The notes beneath the pieces are model-generated. The model saw only the letters and a list, made by a program, of their open reading frames with translations. It was not told the origin of the DNA and searched no databases. Both the position numbers and the translations under genes were made by a program. Shown here piece after piece: positions 15,295 to 24,511 of a stretch of 64,000 bases of DNA. This DNA comes from an uncultured Flavobacteriales bacterium (GTDB lineage: Bacteria > Bacteroidota > Bacteroidia > Flavobacteriales > JBLHRE01), in contig CAKZPI010000037.1 in the NCBI GenBank assembly GCA_937139155.1, forward strand, positions 1-64,000, in the 5' to 3' direction. The first letter of the stretch is position 1. Each line of letters begins with the position of its first letter.

Positions 15295-18200
15295 ATGTGT
15301 AATTTGAGAAGGTTGCTGACACTGCTAATAAGCATAAGTGTTACCTCCTCTGTTATGGCGCAGACCCAATTTGCGACCCAAACAACATTCAGCGAGAATT
15401 CAGATTGTAACGCCTGTCAGGTGTTAGATCCGCAAAACGCTGTTGATTTAAATCTTACCAATTTTTCTACCGTTGAAGTTACCAATGGAAACCAAGGGGG
15501 AAGCATTGAGCAAACATTAATCTTTCCCAACCAAGGGCTGATTGGTGATTCTTTAGTGATTGGATTGAAATTTGACTCGGCAGTTGCCATCTCTGACATT
15601 GGTAATGTTTTCTTTGAAACCTTCAGAGGAACCGTTACAAACAATGACCGTAGAAGCATCAACGACGCCTCTGTGAATATCTCTCAACAGTCAATGGATA
15701 ATCGCATTGACTTTTACTTCCTTACATCAAGACCTTACGATCGCGTACGTGTGATTGTAGATGTTCCTGGTTTTGGAGGTACGGGAGTTGATACGGTTCG
15801 GATTTTTTATGCCAACAAAACCAGAGCCAAATCATTGCCAACGGGCCCTTGTGAAAAACCAATTGCCCAAGGTACCAATGTGTCAGGGCTTTGTGCCAAT
15901 TGTGAGGTCAATAACCCTGAAAACGCAGCCGATGCAGATGAAAACTCATTTGCTACCTACCTTGTAGAGGGTACCCTTTTTGGAGATCCTTTTGTAGAAC
16001 AAAATCTACAATTTAACGATGCTGGTTTTCAAGGGGACACCGTTCGTTTCTTCATTGAAGATCCTTCAGGAGAATTAGCCGCCAACGGTTTCTCCCAATT
16101 ATCCGTAGCCTCTTTCTTAGGTGGCGATGCCAATAATGATCGAACCACTGTGGGTACTATTTCAGCACCCATCGTAAATACAAGTGGTAACCTCTATACC
16201 ATTAAGTTTGCCGTTCAACACACCTTCGATATTGCCCAACTAAGACTTAATGCCCCTTCCGGTTTAGGTGATCAGGATAGCTTAAGACTTTATTATGCTT
16301 GTCGGGTGTCAAAAGTGTCCGGTACGGATACGGTTCCTTGTCAAGACGCTCAATTGCAGTCTTTCGGGGCAACCGCAGATTGTTTTGGATGTACGGTTCA
16401 AAACCCAAATGATGCAGTCGATAATGATGACAATACTGCATCAACTTTAGAAATTCCAGCTTTTACTTTTTCGGGTTCGGTTTTCCAAGAACTTGAAATG
16501 CCCATTGTTGGAGGAAGATTTGATGTTTACGAAGTTTTAATTTCAAATCCTAACGGCAACATCAATGAAGGTGATCTTGGTAACCTAACCATTGAAACCT
16601 ATTTAGGTAATACCCCAAATGGCGATGCTCGAAGCATTCAAGCTGGTGATCTTGATGTAGTGGGTGGACCTCTTAATCAGTACAAATACAGTTTTGAAGC
16701 CTCTCAACCCTTTGACCGAGTTCGTCTTACCCTTGAGGTTGGAGGAGCACAGCAGTTAAGGGAACTGAATATTTTCTCTGCTTGTATCAAAGATTTCCCT
16801 GAGAATTTAACGGGCTTTATCTCTTGTGAAAAAGCAACTTCTGCTTCCTTCAATGTGGATGGTGGCTGTGTAGGCTGCTCAGTTGACAATCCTGCCAATG
16901 TAATTGACAACTCAGATGCATCCTTTGCTTTATTGGATGCCTCATGGTTGTTTGGAGGTTTTGTTTCGGAAACCATTTTCTTTTCCCGTCAAGGCTGTGC
17001 CTCTGATTCCGTTAAATTCTTGCTAGGATCAAACGACGGAACCACTACACCTGCCAATTTTGACGACCTAACGGTTTATTTCTTTAACAATGCTGGTCCT
17101 GGACAAGATACAGTGGGCACATTCACAGTGGATGCCTCGGTTCTATCTCTAATTCCTGGAACGGATGTTTATGAAATGATCCTTTCTCCAAGAAATGATT
17201 TCGACGCGGTTCAATTCTTATTGAACAATGATAATGCGGGTGGATCCTACGAAGAAATAAGATGGTATGACGCTTGTATCCGTGGATTGATTCCTCCTAA
17301 GCCGGTTGTAAGTGATATCACAATTTGTTACAATACTTCGGTTACCGTTGGAGCCAATGTTGACCAAGACAGCGTGGTTGTAACTTGGTGGGATGCCGCA
17401 ATTGGAGGAACTCAGTTCCATACGGGCTTTACCTATACAACCCCAAACCTTACCGATACAGTTACTTATTATGTTGAGGCTTTAGACACAACCACGGGTT
17501 GCGTTAGTCCTGTTCGTCAATCTATTACCATTAATGTATATGGTGAGGTTGATCCAGCGGTAATTCAAACAGATTCTTTCTCTGTATGTTATGGTGAGGA
17601 GGTTCTTATTGTTCCCGCACCTTTCGGAGATCGATTCAATTTCTTCCTTGATCCTGCCGGTACAGACTTGTTGTTTACAGGTGAAGAACTAAGGATTTTC
17701 CCAGTAACTCAAGACAGTACCATTTACGTTCAACATATTTCACCCCAAGGTTGTATAACTCCGGTGTTGATTCCGGTAAATATTTACCTGCTACCCATTA
17801 CCCCTGAGGTTGAATTTGCCTTAGATACAGTAACGATTTGTAAAGGCGGCTCCTATGGTATTGGTGTTGAAAATCCGGATTCCTTAGGCTTAAGTTATTT
17901 CTGGTACACCCAGCCCTTTGGCGGTGACGAAGTATTCAATGGTGATTCAGTATTTGTTTCTGAGGTAAGCGCTGATACTACTTTCTGGGTTGAGGCTGTT
18001 GGTCCTCCTTGTGGTCCTGGACTTCGGAGAACTCCATTTACCATTTTGGCCATTGATGAGCCAAATACCACGGTTGCCAATGATTCTGTATTTGGCTGTC
18101 CGGGTGACTCTTTAACGGTTATTGCTCAATCCGATATCACCAATCCAACTTTCTTATGGTATGATGATTCCGTAGGAGGCAACCTTTTAGGTACGGGCTC

Positions 18201-20169
18201 TCCATTTACCCTTCCTCATCCGGTTGGGGCAATGGATACAATTTATGTAGCCTCTAAATTGGATGAATGTGAAGAATTAAGCCGCGAACCGGTTTACATC
18301 TTTAATTTGGATACGCTTATTGATGCGGTTCCTTATGATACTACGGTTTGTGAAGGGGATTCATTGGCCTTAAGAGCGGATGTAGTTGACCCAGACGCGA
18401 ATATCCTTTGGTTTGATGCGCAAACTGGAGGAAATCAAGTAGCAACTGGAAATGTTTTCAGCATTTCCAATCCTACTGACTCGACTGTTTACTGGGTACA
18501 GGTTGATAAGAATACCTGTACCATTGACCGGGTGCCGGTTACCCTTCATGTGGTACCAACCATTAACCTAAACATTAGTACAGACACCTTATATTATTGT
18601 TCATCGGATACAGCAACCTTCATCATGGGTAAAAACTTTGATGAGATTGAAGTAAGATGGTATAATTCACAGTCAGGTTCTGGCTTATTAGCCATTGGCG
18701 ACACCTTCTCTTTCAATCCGGTAGGTGATACAGCAACGGTTTGGTATGAGGCTAGTTATATTGACTGCGATGGTGGAGCAAGAAGACCGGCGGTTGCCAT
18801 TTTCTCTGACATTATCGGAACTCCAATTGTATCGGATACAGTTGTTTGTGAGGGTCAAACTGTAACCCTTACCGCTCAATCCAATATTGACCCTTCAGCC
18901 TTGGTTTGGTATGATGCTCAATCTGGAGGTAACGTTCTAGCAACCGGTTCTACATTTACAACGCCAGCATTGAATGCTAATGCATCTTATTATGTTGAAT
19001 TGGATTTAGGGACAAATTGCGAAAACCTACCAAGAGTTCAGGTGGATGTAGAAGTTATTGAACAATTGGCAGCAACGGTATTTACTGGAAACTCTTGTCA
19101 ATCTACATTAACAACCCTAAGATTTAACTGGGTACCTGTTCAAGGTGCAGTTTCTTACCAAGTAAGTATTGATGGTGGAAATACCTGGCAACCTGCAAAT
19201 ACAGGAGCCTCTCATATTTTCACAAACCTCGATCCCGAAGAATGTGTGAATTTACAAGTTCGTTCGGTTGGACAAGCGCCTTGCGCAACTTCTCCGGCTT
19301 CACAGACGATTACTTGTTGCGCTGATGCTTGTGACTCTTATGGTGCATTCTTGGTGAATCCTTTCGAAGCTTGTGTGGGAGATGATCTTACCTTGGAAGT
19401 AAAAGGAGACCCACTGGGGATTTACGAGTATAGTTTTGACGGTGGAGCATCCTTTACCACCAATAGGTTCTTTACCATTCAAGACGTAGACATGTCCTTG
19501 AACGGATCCTTCAATATTATTGTCGGATTTAGAAACCAACCTGCTCAAGATGCTTGTCCGGATACGACCTATACGGCTGACATCATCATCCATGAGAATC
19601 CGGTGGTGGATATGACGGTTGAACCGGCTGTACCTTTGGTACCTGGACAACATGTGAATAAATTCCAGTTCACCTATACCGGAACAACCTCTTCGAGTGA
19701 TCAGTTTGTTTGGAAATTCTTTGATGCAAGCGGTAACCAAATAGGAATTGCTTACGCTAAAGACCCATTGGTAACCCTTCCAGCAGCTGCAAACTCAGAC
19801 GATGATTACCAAGTAACGGTTGTACTTACGGTAGTTAATGAAAATGGATGTAGCACAACCGAAACCTTTACCAACGATTTCGAAGTATTCCAAGTTGAGG
19901 ATATTGTAATTCCGAATGGATTTACTCCGGATGGTGATGGAATAGATGATGAAGTAGGAGTGTTTGGAGAGTTCTTGGAACTTGACCGATTCACTGTCTA
20001 TAATAAATACGGAAACGTAGTATTTGAAACCAACGATATCAACCAAAAATGGGATGGAACCTATCAAGGTGAGCCACAACCTGTTGGTGTTTATGTCTAT
20101 ACAGCACTTGTTCGTGATGAACTAAATAGGCAGGTACAGCTTCAAGGAACCATAACCCTAATTCGCTAA
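15295..20169 (+). CDS. giant multi-domain surface protein with type B T9SS sorting domain
   Basis: About 1624 residues. The ATG at 15295 gives a clean signal peptide (CNLRRLLTLLISISVTSSVMAQ), unlike the GTG 17 codons earlier. Four N-terminal repeats follow with a strict 162-163-residue period, each opening with C-x2-C and a sequence like NPxNAVDxDDNT, reminiscent of discoidin-type carbohydrate-binding folds. Next come about seven Ig-like repeats (CEGDSLALRA ... WFDAQTGGNQVATG pattern), a fibronectin-III-like unit, a PKD-like unit and a C-terminal gliding-motility domain (IVIPNGFTPDGDGIDDE ... FTVYNKYGNVVFE). The last part directs export by the type IX system. It is probably an adhesin or matrix protein and is the first gene of a three-gene module. 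Confidence 0.9.
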   Translation: MCNLRRLLTLLISISVTSSVMAQTQFATQTTFSENSDCNACQVLDPQNAVDLNLTNFSTVEVTNGNQGGSIEQTLIFPNQGLIGDSLVIGLKFDSAVAISDIGNVFFETFRGTVTNNDRRSINDASVNISQQSMDNRIDFYFLTSRPYDRVRVIVDVPGFGGTGVDTVRIFYANKTRAKSLPTGPCEKPIAQGTNVSGLCANCEVNNPENAADADENSFATYLVEGTLFGDPFVEQNLQFNDAGFQGDTVRFFIEDPSGELAANGFSQLSVASFLGGDANNDRTTVGTISAPIVNTSGNLYTIKFAVQHTFDIAQLRLNAPSGLGDQDSLRLYYACRVSKVSGTDTVPCQDAQLQSFGATADCFGCTVQNPNDAVDNDDNTASTLEIPAFTFSGSVFQELEMPIVGGRFDVYEVLISNPNGNINEGDLGNLTIETYLGNTPNGDARSIQAGDLDVVGGPLNQYKYSFEASQPFDRVRLTLEVGGAQQLRELNIFSACIKDFPENLTGFISCEKATSASFNVDGGCVGCSVDNPANVIDNSDASFALLDASWLFGGFVSETIFFSRQGCASDSVKFLLGSNDGTTTPANFDDLTVYFFNNAGPGQDTVGTFTVDASVLSLIPGTDVYEMILSPRNDFDAVQFLLNNDNAGGSYEEIRWYDACIRGLIPPKPVVSDITICYNTSVTVGANVDQDSVVVTWWDAAIGGTQFHTGFTYTTPNLTDTVTYYVEALDTTTGCVSPVRQSITINVYGEVDPAVIQTDSFSVCYGEEVLIVPAPFGDRFNFFLDPAGTDLLFTGEELRIFPVTQDSTIYVQHISPQGCITPVLIPVNIYLLPITPEVEFALDTVTICKGGSYGIGVENPDSLGLSYFWYTQPFGGDEVFNGDSVFVSEVSADTTFWVEAVGPPCGPGLRRTPFTILAIDEPNTTVANDSVFGCPGDSLTVIAQSDITNPTFLWYDDSVGGNLLGTGSPFTLPHPVGAMDTIYVASKLDECEELSREPVYIFNLDTLIDAVPYDTTVCEGDSLALRADVVDPDANILWFDAQTGGNQVATGNVFSISNPTDSTVYWVQVDKNTCTIDRVPVTLHVVPTINLNISTDTLYYCSSDTATFIMGKNFDEIEVRWYNSQSGSGLLAIGDTFSFNPVGDTATVWYEASYIDCDGGARRPAVAIFSDIIGTPIVSDTVVCEGQTVTLTAQSNIDPSALVWYDAQSGGNVLATGSTFTTPALNANASYYVELDLGTNCENLPRVQVDVEVIEQLAATVFTGNSCQSTLTTLRFNWVPVQGAVSYQVSIDGGNTWQPANTGASHIFTNLDPEECVNLQVRSVGQAPCATSPASQTITCCADACDSYGAFLVNPFEACVGDDLTLEVKGDPLGIYEYSFDGGASFTTNRFFTIQDVDMSLNGSFNIIVGFRNQPAQDACPDTTYTADIIIHENPVVDMTVEPAVPLVPGQHVNKFQFTYTGTTSSSDQFVWKFFDASGNQIGIAYAKDPLVTLPAAANSDDDYQVTVVLTVVNENGCSTTETFTNDFEVFQVEDIVIPNGFTPDGDGIDDEVGVFGEFLELDRFTVYNKYGNVVFETNDINQKWDGTYQGEPQPVGVYVYTALVRDELNRQVQLQGTITLIR

Positions 20170-20173
20170 GAAT

Positions 20174-21115
20174 ATGAACTTAAAAGCCATAGGTATTGGA
20201 ATTATGACACTTGTTTTAGGCTTTTCAGCCAAGGCACAGGATGTTCATTTCTCTCAATATTATTATGCCCCAATGAATCTGAATCCGGCCATGACGGGGG
20301 TCTTTTCTGGTAAATACCGAATGGGCTTAAATTACAGAGACCAATGGGGAAACATCAACGATGCGTATAATTTCTCATCCTTCTTTGCAGATGCCAAGTT
20401 TAAATCGCTTGGACTAGGAATTTCGGGTCTGAATGAATCATCAGGTGGAGGTACTTATTACCGAAACAATATAAATGGAAACATTTCGATTGATTTCGCA
20501 CCTAAAGATGCAGCCAACCATTTTATTTTAGGGGTACAGGCTGGTATGTTCCAACACGGGGTAGATGGTTCAAAAATCGAAACCCAATCAGGTACGCCAA
20601 TCCCTTCCGAAAGCTCTGCTGATTTAAGCATAGGTATTGGTGCCCTTTGGTTCAATGGAAGAGGTGAGAACGCGATGATGCCTTTTATTGGGGCTTCCGT
20701 ATACAATGTAAACGGTACCCAAGAGTCTTTTGAAGATCCAGAGGACGTTATGTCCATTCGCTCGGTTGTGCATGGCGGAATCCGAATTCATGCAGGTCAA
20801 GGTTTTGATATTACACCGCACGGACAATTAATGGTGCAAGCGGGTGCAAGAAATGTTACAGGAGGGGTGAACCTTTCCTATGCCTTGAACAACTTAGGGA
20901 ATTACCTTATGGCAGGAGCCTCTTACCGGGTGAATGACGCATTTATTCCTTTTGCAGGTTTACGCTTAGGAAACCTTACCGCTGGTGTGAGCTACGATTT
21001 TGTAACCGGCTCCTTATCTGACAATGTTTCTGATGCTTCTACATTAGAGTTGTCAATTCAATACATTATTCCAAACAAGAAATACGAGACTCGTTACATT
21101 TGTCCTCGATTGTAA
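20174..21115 (+). CDS. PorP/SprF-family type IX secretion outer-membrane protein
   Basis: A 313-residue outer-membrane barrel with a signal peptide (GFSAKAQ) and the PorP/SprF hallmark DVHFSQYYYAPMNLNPAMTG followed by NYRDQWGNI. Proteins of this family partner type B T9SS substrates and are needed to export or attach the specific substrate encoded beside them. It begins 4 bases after the adhesin stop, so the two are expected to work as a substrate-partner pair. Confidence 0.92.
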   Translation: MNLKAIGIGIMTLVLGFSAKAQDVHFSQYYYAPMNLNPAMTGVFSGKYRMGLNYRDQWGNINDAYNFSSFFADAKFKSLGLGISGLNESSGGGTYYRNNINGNISIDFAPKDAANHFILGVQAGMFQHGVDGSKIETQSGTPIPSESSADLSIGIGALWFNGRGENAMMPFIGASVYNVNGTQESFEDPEDVMSIRSVVHGGIRIHAGQGFDITPHGQLMVQAGARNVTGGVNLSYALNNLGNYLMAGASYRVNDAFIPFAGLRLGNLTAGVSYDFVTGSLSDNVSDASTLELSIQYIIPNKKYETRYICPRL

Positions 21116-21142
21116 TAGCCCAACATGGTAGATCTAACACTT

Positions 21143-23128
21143 ATGATGAAACGATTACTGTTTGCCCTTCTATTGGCTGTAGGAACCATGGCTCAGGGGC
21201 AAGATATCACCAATTTACTTGAATTAGGTGACCGCGCGTATGAGGATGGTCGGTACTATACGGCTATAAAATATTACGAAAAGGTTCTGGGTCAAGATGA
21301 CCTTGAAAACGTGCTTCAATACCCTTACGGGGAATATGGTTTAGCAACCGATAGTATTGACCTGGTTCAATATTTGGTTGAAATGGAAAGATTGGCCGAT
21401 TCATATCGGATGATTTTTGACTATAAGAACGCTGAAAAATGGTACCGTGCCTATTTCGCCATCAACGATACGAAAGATCCTGAGGCGCAATATGAGTATG
21501 GTGTGGTTTTACGTGCCAATGAAAAGTACAATGCTGCCTTGGTAGAGTTGAATGAAGCGGTTGAACAACAAATTCCAGGAGATCTATCCGAGAAAATTCG
21601 CTTTGAAATTCAATGTGCTGAATTTGGTAAAAGAGCCAAAGACTATCCAGAATATCATGAAATCTCCAAAAAGGATGTGAACATTTTTAATCCTGCTAAT
21701 TCAGGTGATTATGCTCCATCTCCTTTAAACAATAAAGATTTCATCTTCACCACAACCCGGGAAACCCGTCCGCAAAAAAGAAGAAGAGATCCAGTAAGGT
21801 ATTACCACTCTTTGAAGGCCTATAAAAACGGGGTTCTATTCGATTACACTTTTGAGGGTCTTGACCCTGATAAAGAGTACGAAATGGCTGCTCCTTCAAT
21901 TACGGAAGATCACCGTCAGATGTACTTCAATATGTGGAATCCGGATCTAGATATTCCAGGACCCAATGGAGTTGGTTTATATGTAGCCACAAGAATCACA
22001 GATGCTAGCTGGGCAAAACCCATCCTACTTGACTCGATTATTGGGGCAGATGAAGGTGTGACCAATAAATATCCCTTTGTTACTCCGGATGGAACCAAAT
22101 TGTATTTCTGTTCGGAAAGAAAAGACGGTTTAGGCGGATTGGACATCTATGAGATCACACTTAATGCCGCAGGTTTGCCCGTTGGTGAGCCTAGAAACTT
22201 AGGTGCAGCAGTTAACTCTGCCGGAAATGACATCTCGCCCTTCTGGGATGAGGAGAATGGTAAATTTTATTTTGCCAGCGACGGTAGAGTTGGTCTAGGG
22301 GGGTACGATTTATTCGTGACGGAAACCTATGGTGGAGCTTTTGGAGAAGTTGAGAATCTTGGTTTCCCAATCAATTCATCTGCCGACGATGCTTTCCTGA
22401 TTATATTAGAAAATACCACTGGTATTTTGGCATCAGATCGCGACAAAGGTTGCTGTTATGAACTTTTCGACTTTACCTTAAGATATAAGTCGGCCGTGGG
22501 TTATGTTTTCAATAAGAGTAGTCAAACGCCTATTGAAGGGGTGAAAATTACTTTGAGAGACACCACCACCGGGAAAATTATTGAAACGGCGAGAAGCGAT
22601 GAGGATGGACGTTATGTGGTTTCTATTGTTGAAGATAAAAACTACTTCGTCTTAGCAGAAGATCCTCTTTACCTTGACGGGGAAGCCTATTTTTCTACCT
22701 ACGGTATTCCAGGAGCCGATTCAGCTTTCATTGGTAATATCTTCATGATTCCAACCGATACTGGGCAAATCGTGACCTTAGATAATATTTACTATGATTT
22801 CGGAAAGGCAACTTTGCGGCCAGAATCCTATCCAACCTTGGATTTCCTAGCTCAACAATTGTTGAAACGTCCACTTCTAAAAGCTAGAGTTGGTTCTCAT
22901 ACCGATGCTATTGGTTCTGAGAGAGCCAACTTGGCACTTTCAAACCGGAGGTCTCAGTCTGTAGTTGATTACCTTATTGAAAGAGGTGTGCCTGAAGCAC
23001 AAATCGTAGCAGTAGGTTACGGTGAAAGCCGTCCAATTGCCCCCAATGAAAACCCGGATGGCTCAGATAATCCGGAAGGGCGTCAATTGAATAGAAGAAC
23101 TACCTTTGAATTCATCAAACCGGATTAA
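21143..23128 (+). CDS. OmpA-family protein with TPR and PD40 domains
   Basis: About 661 residues. The start at 21143 gives a signal peptide (KRLLFALLLAVGTMAQGQ); an ATG six codons earlier is less likely. The order is TPR-like helices (25-170), a PD40/WD40-like propeller with repeats such as FVTPDGTKLYFCSERKDGLGGLDIY, a carboxypeptidase-regulatory-like beta domain (GVKITLRDTTTGKIIE), and a C-terminal OmpA domain (YYDFGKATLRPES, HTDAIGSERANLALSNRR) that binds peptidoglycan. It follows the SprF-like gene by 9 bases and likely tethers the exported adhesin complex to the cell wall. Confidence 0.92.
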   Translation: MMKRLLFALLLAVGTMAQGQDITNLLELGDRAYEDGRYYTAIKYYEKVLGQDDLENVLQYPYGEYGLATDSIDLVQYLVEMERLADSYRMIFDYKNAEKWYRAYFAINDTKDPEAQYEYGVVLRANEKYNAALVELNEAVEQQIPGDLSEKIRFEIQCAEFGKRAKDYPEYHEISKKDVNIFNPANSGDYAPSPLNNKDFIFTTTRETRPQKRRRDPVRYYHSLKAYKNGVLFDYTFEGLDPDKEYEMAAPSITEDHRQMYFNMWNPDLDIPGPNGVGLYVATRITDASWAKPILLDSIIGADEGVTNKYPFVTPDGTKLYFCSERKDGLGGLDIYEITLNAAGLPVGEPRNLGAAVNSAGNDISPFWDEENGKFYFASDGRVGLGGYDLFVTETYGGAFGEVENLGFPINSSADDAFLIILENTTGILASDRDKGCCYELFDFTLRYKSAVGYVFNKSSQTPIEGVKITLRDTTTGKIIETARSDEDGRYVVSIVEDKNYFVLAEDPLYLDGEAYFSTYGIPGADSAFIGNIFMIPTDTGQIVTLDNIYYDFGKATLRPESYPTLDFLAQQLLKRPLLKARVGSHTDAIGSERANLALSNRRSQSVVDYLIERGVPEAQIVAVGYGESRPIAPNENPDGSDNPEGRQLNRRTTFEFIKPD

Positions 23129-23151
23129 TTTCGGTTAAAATAAAACTTGAA

Positions 23152-23179
23152 AAAAGCCCTGGATTCGTTCAGGGCTTTT
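23152..23179. terminator. terminator of the adhesin operon and msrB
   Basis: Stem AAAAGCCCTG/CAGGGCTTTT with an 8-base loop, A-rich and T-rich flanks. It overlaps the last bases of the convergent msrB gene. Confidence 0.88.
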
Positions 23180-23645
23180 CTTTTGGAATAAAGTCTAAGG
23201 AAAGGGAGTTTACACAATATCTTAACCCAGTTGGCTTAGGGCCATCATCAAAAACATGCCCTAAATGACCTCCACAATTGGAGCAAAGAATTTCTTGACG
23301 TAGTAGGAAGAAACTGGAATCCGTTTGAAGAACCACTTTACCGTTCACGGCATCGTAAAAACTAGGCCACCCAGTTCCGGATTCAAATTTTGTATTGGAT
23401 TTGAACAATTCTTGATTACAACCTGCACAGGTATAGATTCCCGTCCTTTTTTCAGTCAAAAGATCTCCTGAATAAGAGGGTTCTGTTCCTTTTTCACGTA
23501 GGATTTCATATTCCTCTTCGCTAAGAACCTCCTTCCACTCTTCCGGGGATTTCTGAACGGGGAATTCATGAACTCCAGAGTTGCTTTGCCCGGAGCAGGA
23601 GAAGGCAAGACAGGAAAGGGAAATGATAAAGGCAATGCTTCGCAT
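23169..23645 (-). CDS. msrB: exported lipoprotein methionine-R-sulfoxide reductase
   Basis: A 158-residue MsrB with a lipoprotein signal (LSCLAFSC). The catalytic domain has EEEYEILREKGTEPSYSG, two zinc CxxC pairs (CAGC, CSNC), GWPSFYDAV and the resolving/catalytic end GLRYCVNSLSLDF. It reduces the R form of oxidised methionine, here outside the cytoplasm. I start at the ATG at 23645; a TTG five codons earlier adds little. A cytosolic second copy lies near 33.7 kb. Confidence 0.92.
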   Translation of the reverse strand: MRSIAFIISLSCLAFSCSGQSNSGVHEFPVQKSPEEWKEVLSEEEYEILREKGTEPSYSGDLLTEKRTGIYTCAGCNQELFKSNTKFESGTGWPSFYDAVNGKVVLQTDSSFFLLRQEILCSNCGGHLGHVFDDGPKPTGLRYCVNSLSLDFIPKEKP

Positions 23646-23687
23646 GATTTTGTTTTCCAAAATTTACGAAACCTAAGCCATTAAAGA

Positions 23688-24509
23688 TTAGCTGAAGGGC
23701 ATAAGGGCCGATTTTATGGCCACTAGGCTTTTTAGAAGGCTTTCAACTTGGTTTAGGGCCAACATATTTGCTCCGTCTGATTTGGCTTCAGAAGGCTTGT
23801 AATGGGTCTCTAAGAAAAAGCCATCCGCCCCAGCGGCCATGGCTGATCTGGCAATGGTAGATATCAGTTCTGGTTTACCCCCAGTTACCCCACTGCTTTG
23901 ATTGGGCTGTTGAAGGCTATGGGTGATGTCCATGATTACCGGAACTCCAAAAGATTTCATGGTAGGAATGGCACGCATGTCAACCACTAAGTCTTGATAA
24001 CCAAACTGAGTTCCACGATCGGTTAAGCCAACCTGGTTATTACCGGATTCAATCACCTTATTAACCGCAAATTTCATTGACTCCGCAGAGAGGAATTGAC
24101 CTTTCTTGATGTTTACGGCCTTTCCTGTTTTAGCAGCAGCAACCAGTAAATTGGTTTGCCTACAAAGGAAGGCGGGTATTTGTAATACATCCACATATTC
24201 TGCGGCCATACTGGCTTCGTTTGATTCGTGAATGTCTGTAACGGTAGGAATGGAAAACTCCCGGCCAATTTTTGCTAGAATCTTAAGGGCTTTTTCATCT
24301 CCAATTCCTGTAAAAGAGTCGAGCCGTGAACGATTGGCTTTTCGGTACGAGCCTTTAAAGATTAAGGAAATCCCCAACCGATCTGTAATTTCAACCAGTT
24401 CCTCGGCAATCCTAAAGGCCATTTCTTCGCCCTCAATGGCACAAGGACCCGCCAGAATGAAGAATTTTTCTGGATTTAGTTTTACTCGAAAATCTAATGC
24501 GTCAACCAT
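23688..24509 (-). CDS. kdsA: 3-deoxy-8-phosphooctulonate synthase
   Basis: A 273-residue TIM-barrel enzyme joining phosphoenolpyruvate and arabinose 5-phosphate to make KDO 8-phosphate for lipopolysaccharide inner core. Motifs: FILAGPCAIEGEE, IFKGSYRKANRSRLDSFTG, VDVLQIPAFLCRQTNL, KKGQFLSAESM, TDRGTQFGYQDLVVDMRAI, DITHSLQQPN and FFLETHYKPSEAKSDG. The Cys in AGPCAIE sits where metal-dependent KDO8P synthases carry their metal ligand, so this is probably the metal-dependent type. It follows the barrel gene by only two bases. Confidence 0.95.
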   Translation of the reverse strand: MVDALDFRVKLNPEKFFILAGPCAIEGEEMAFRIAEELVEITDRLGISLIFKGSYRKANRSRLDSFTGIGDEKALKILAKIGREFSIPTVTDIHESNEASMAAEYVDVLQIPAFLCRQTNLLVAAAKTGKAVNIKKGQFLSAESMKFAVNKVIESGNNQVGLTDRGTQFGYQDLVVDMRAIPTMKSFGVPVIMDITHSLQQPNQSSGVTGGKPELISTIARSAMAAGADGFFLETHYKPSEAKSDGANMLALNQVESLLKSLVAIKSALMPFS

Positions 24510-24511
24510 AA

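Noticed and set aside
19300..19740. Long minus-strand frame (146 codons) inside the giant adhesin
   Set aside because: It is antisense to a clearly coding sequence, has no signal or domain, and its residues look like the mirrored product of repetitive Thr/Asp/Gly codons.
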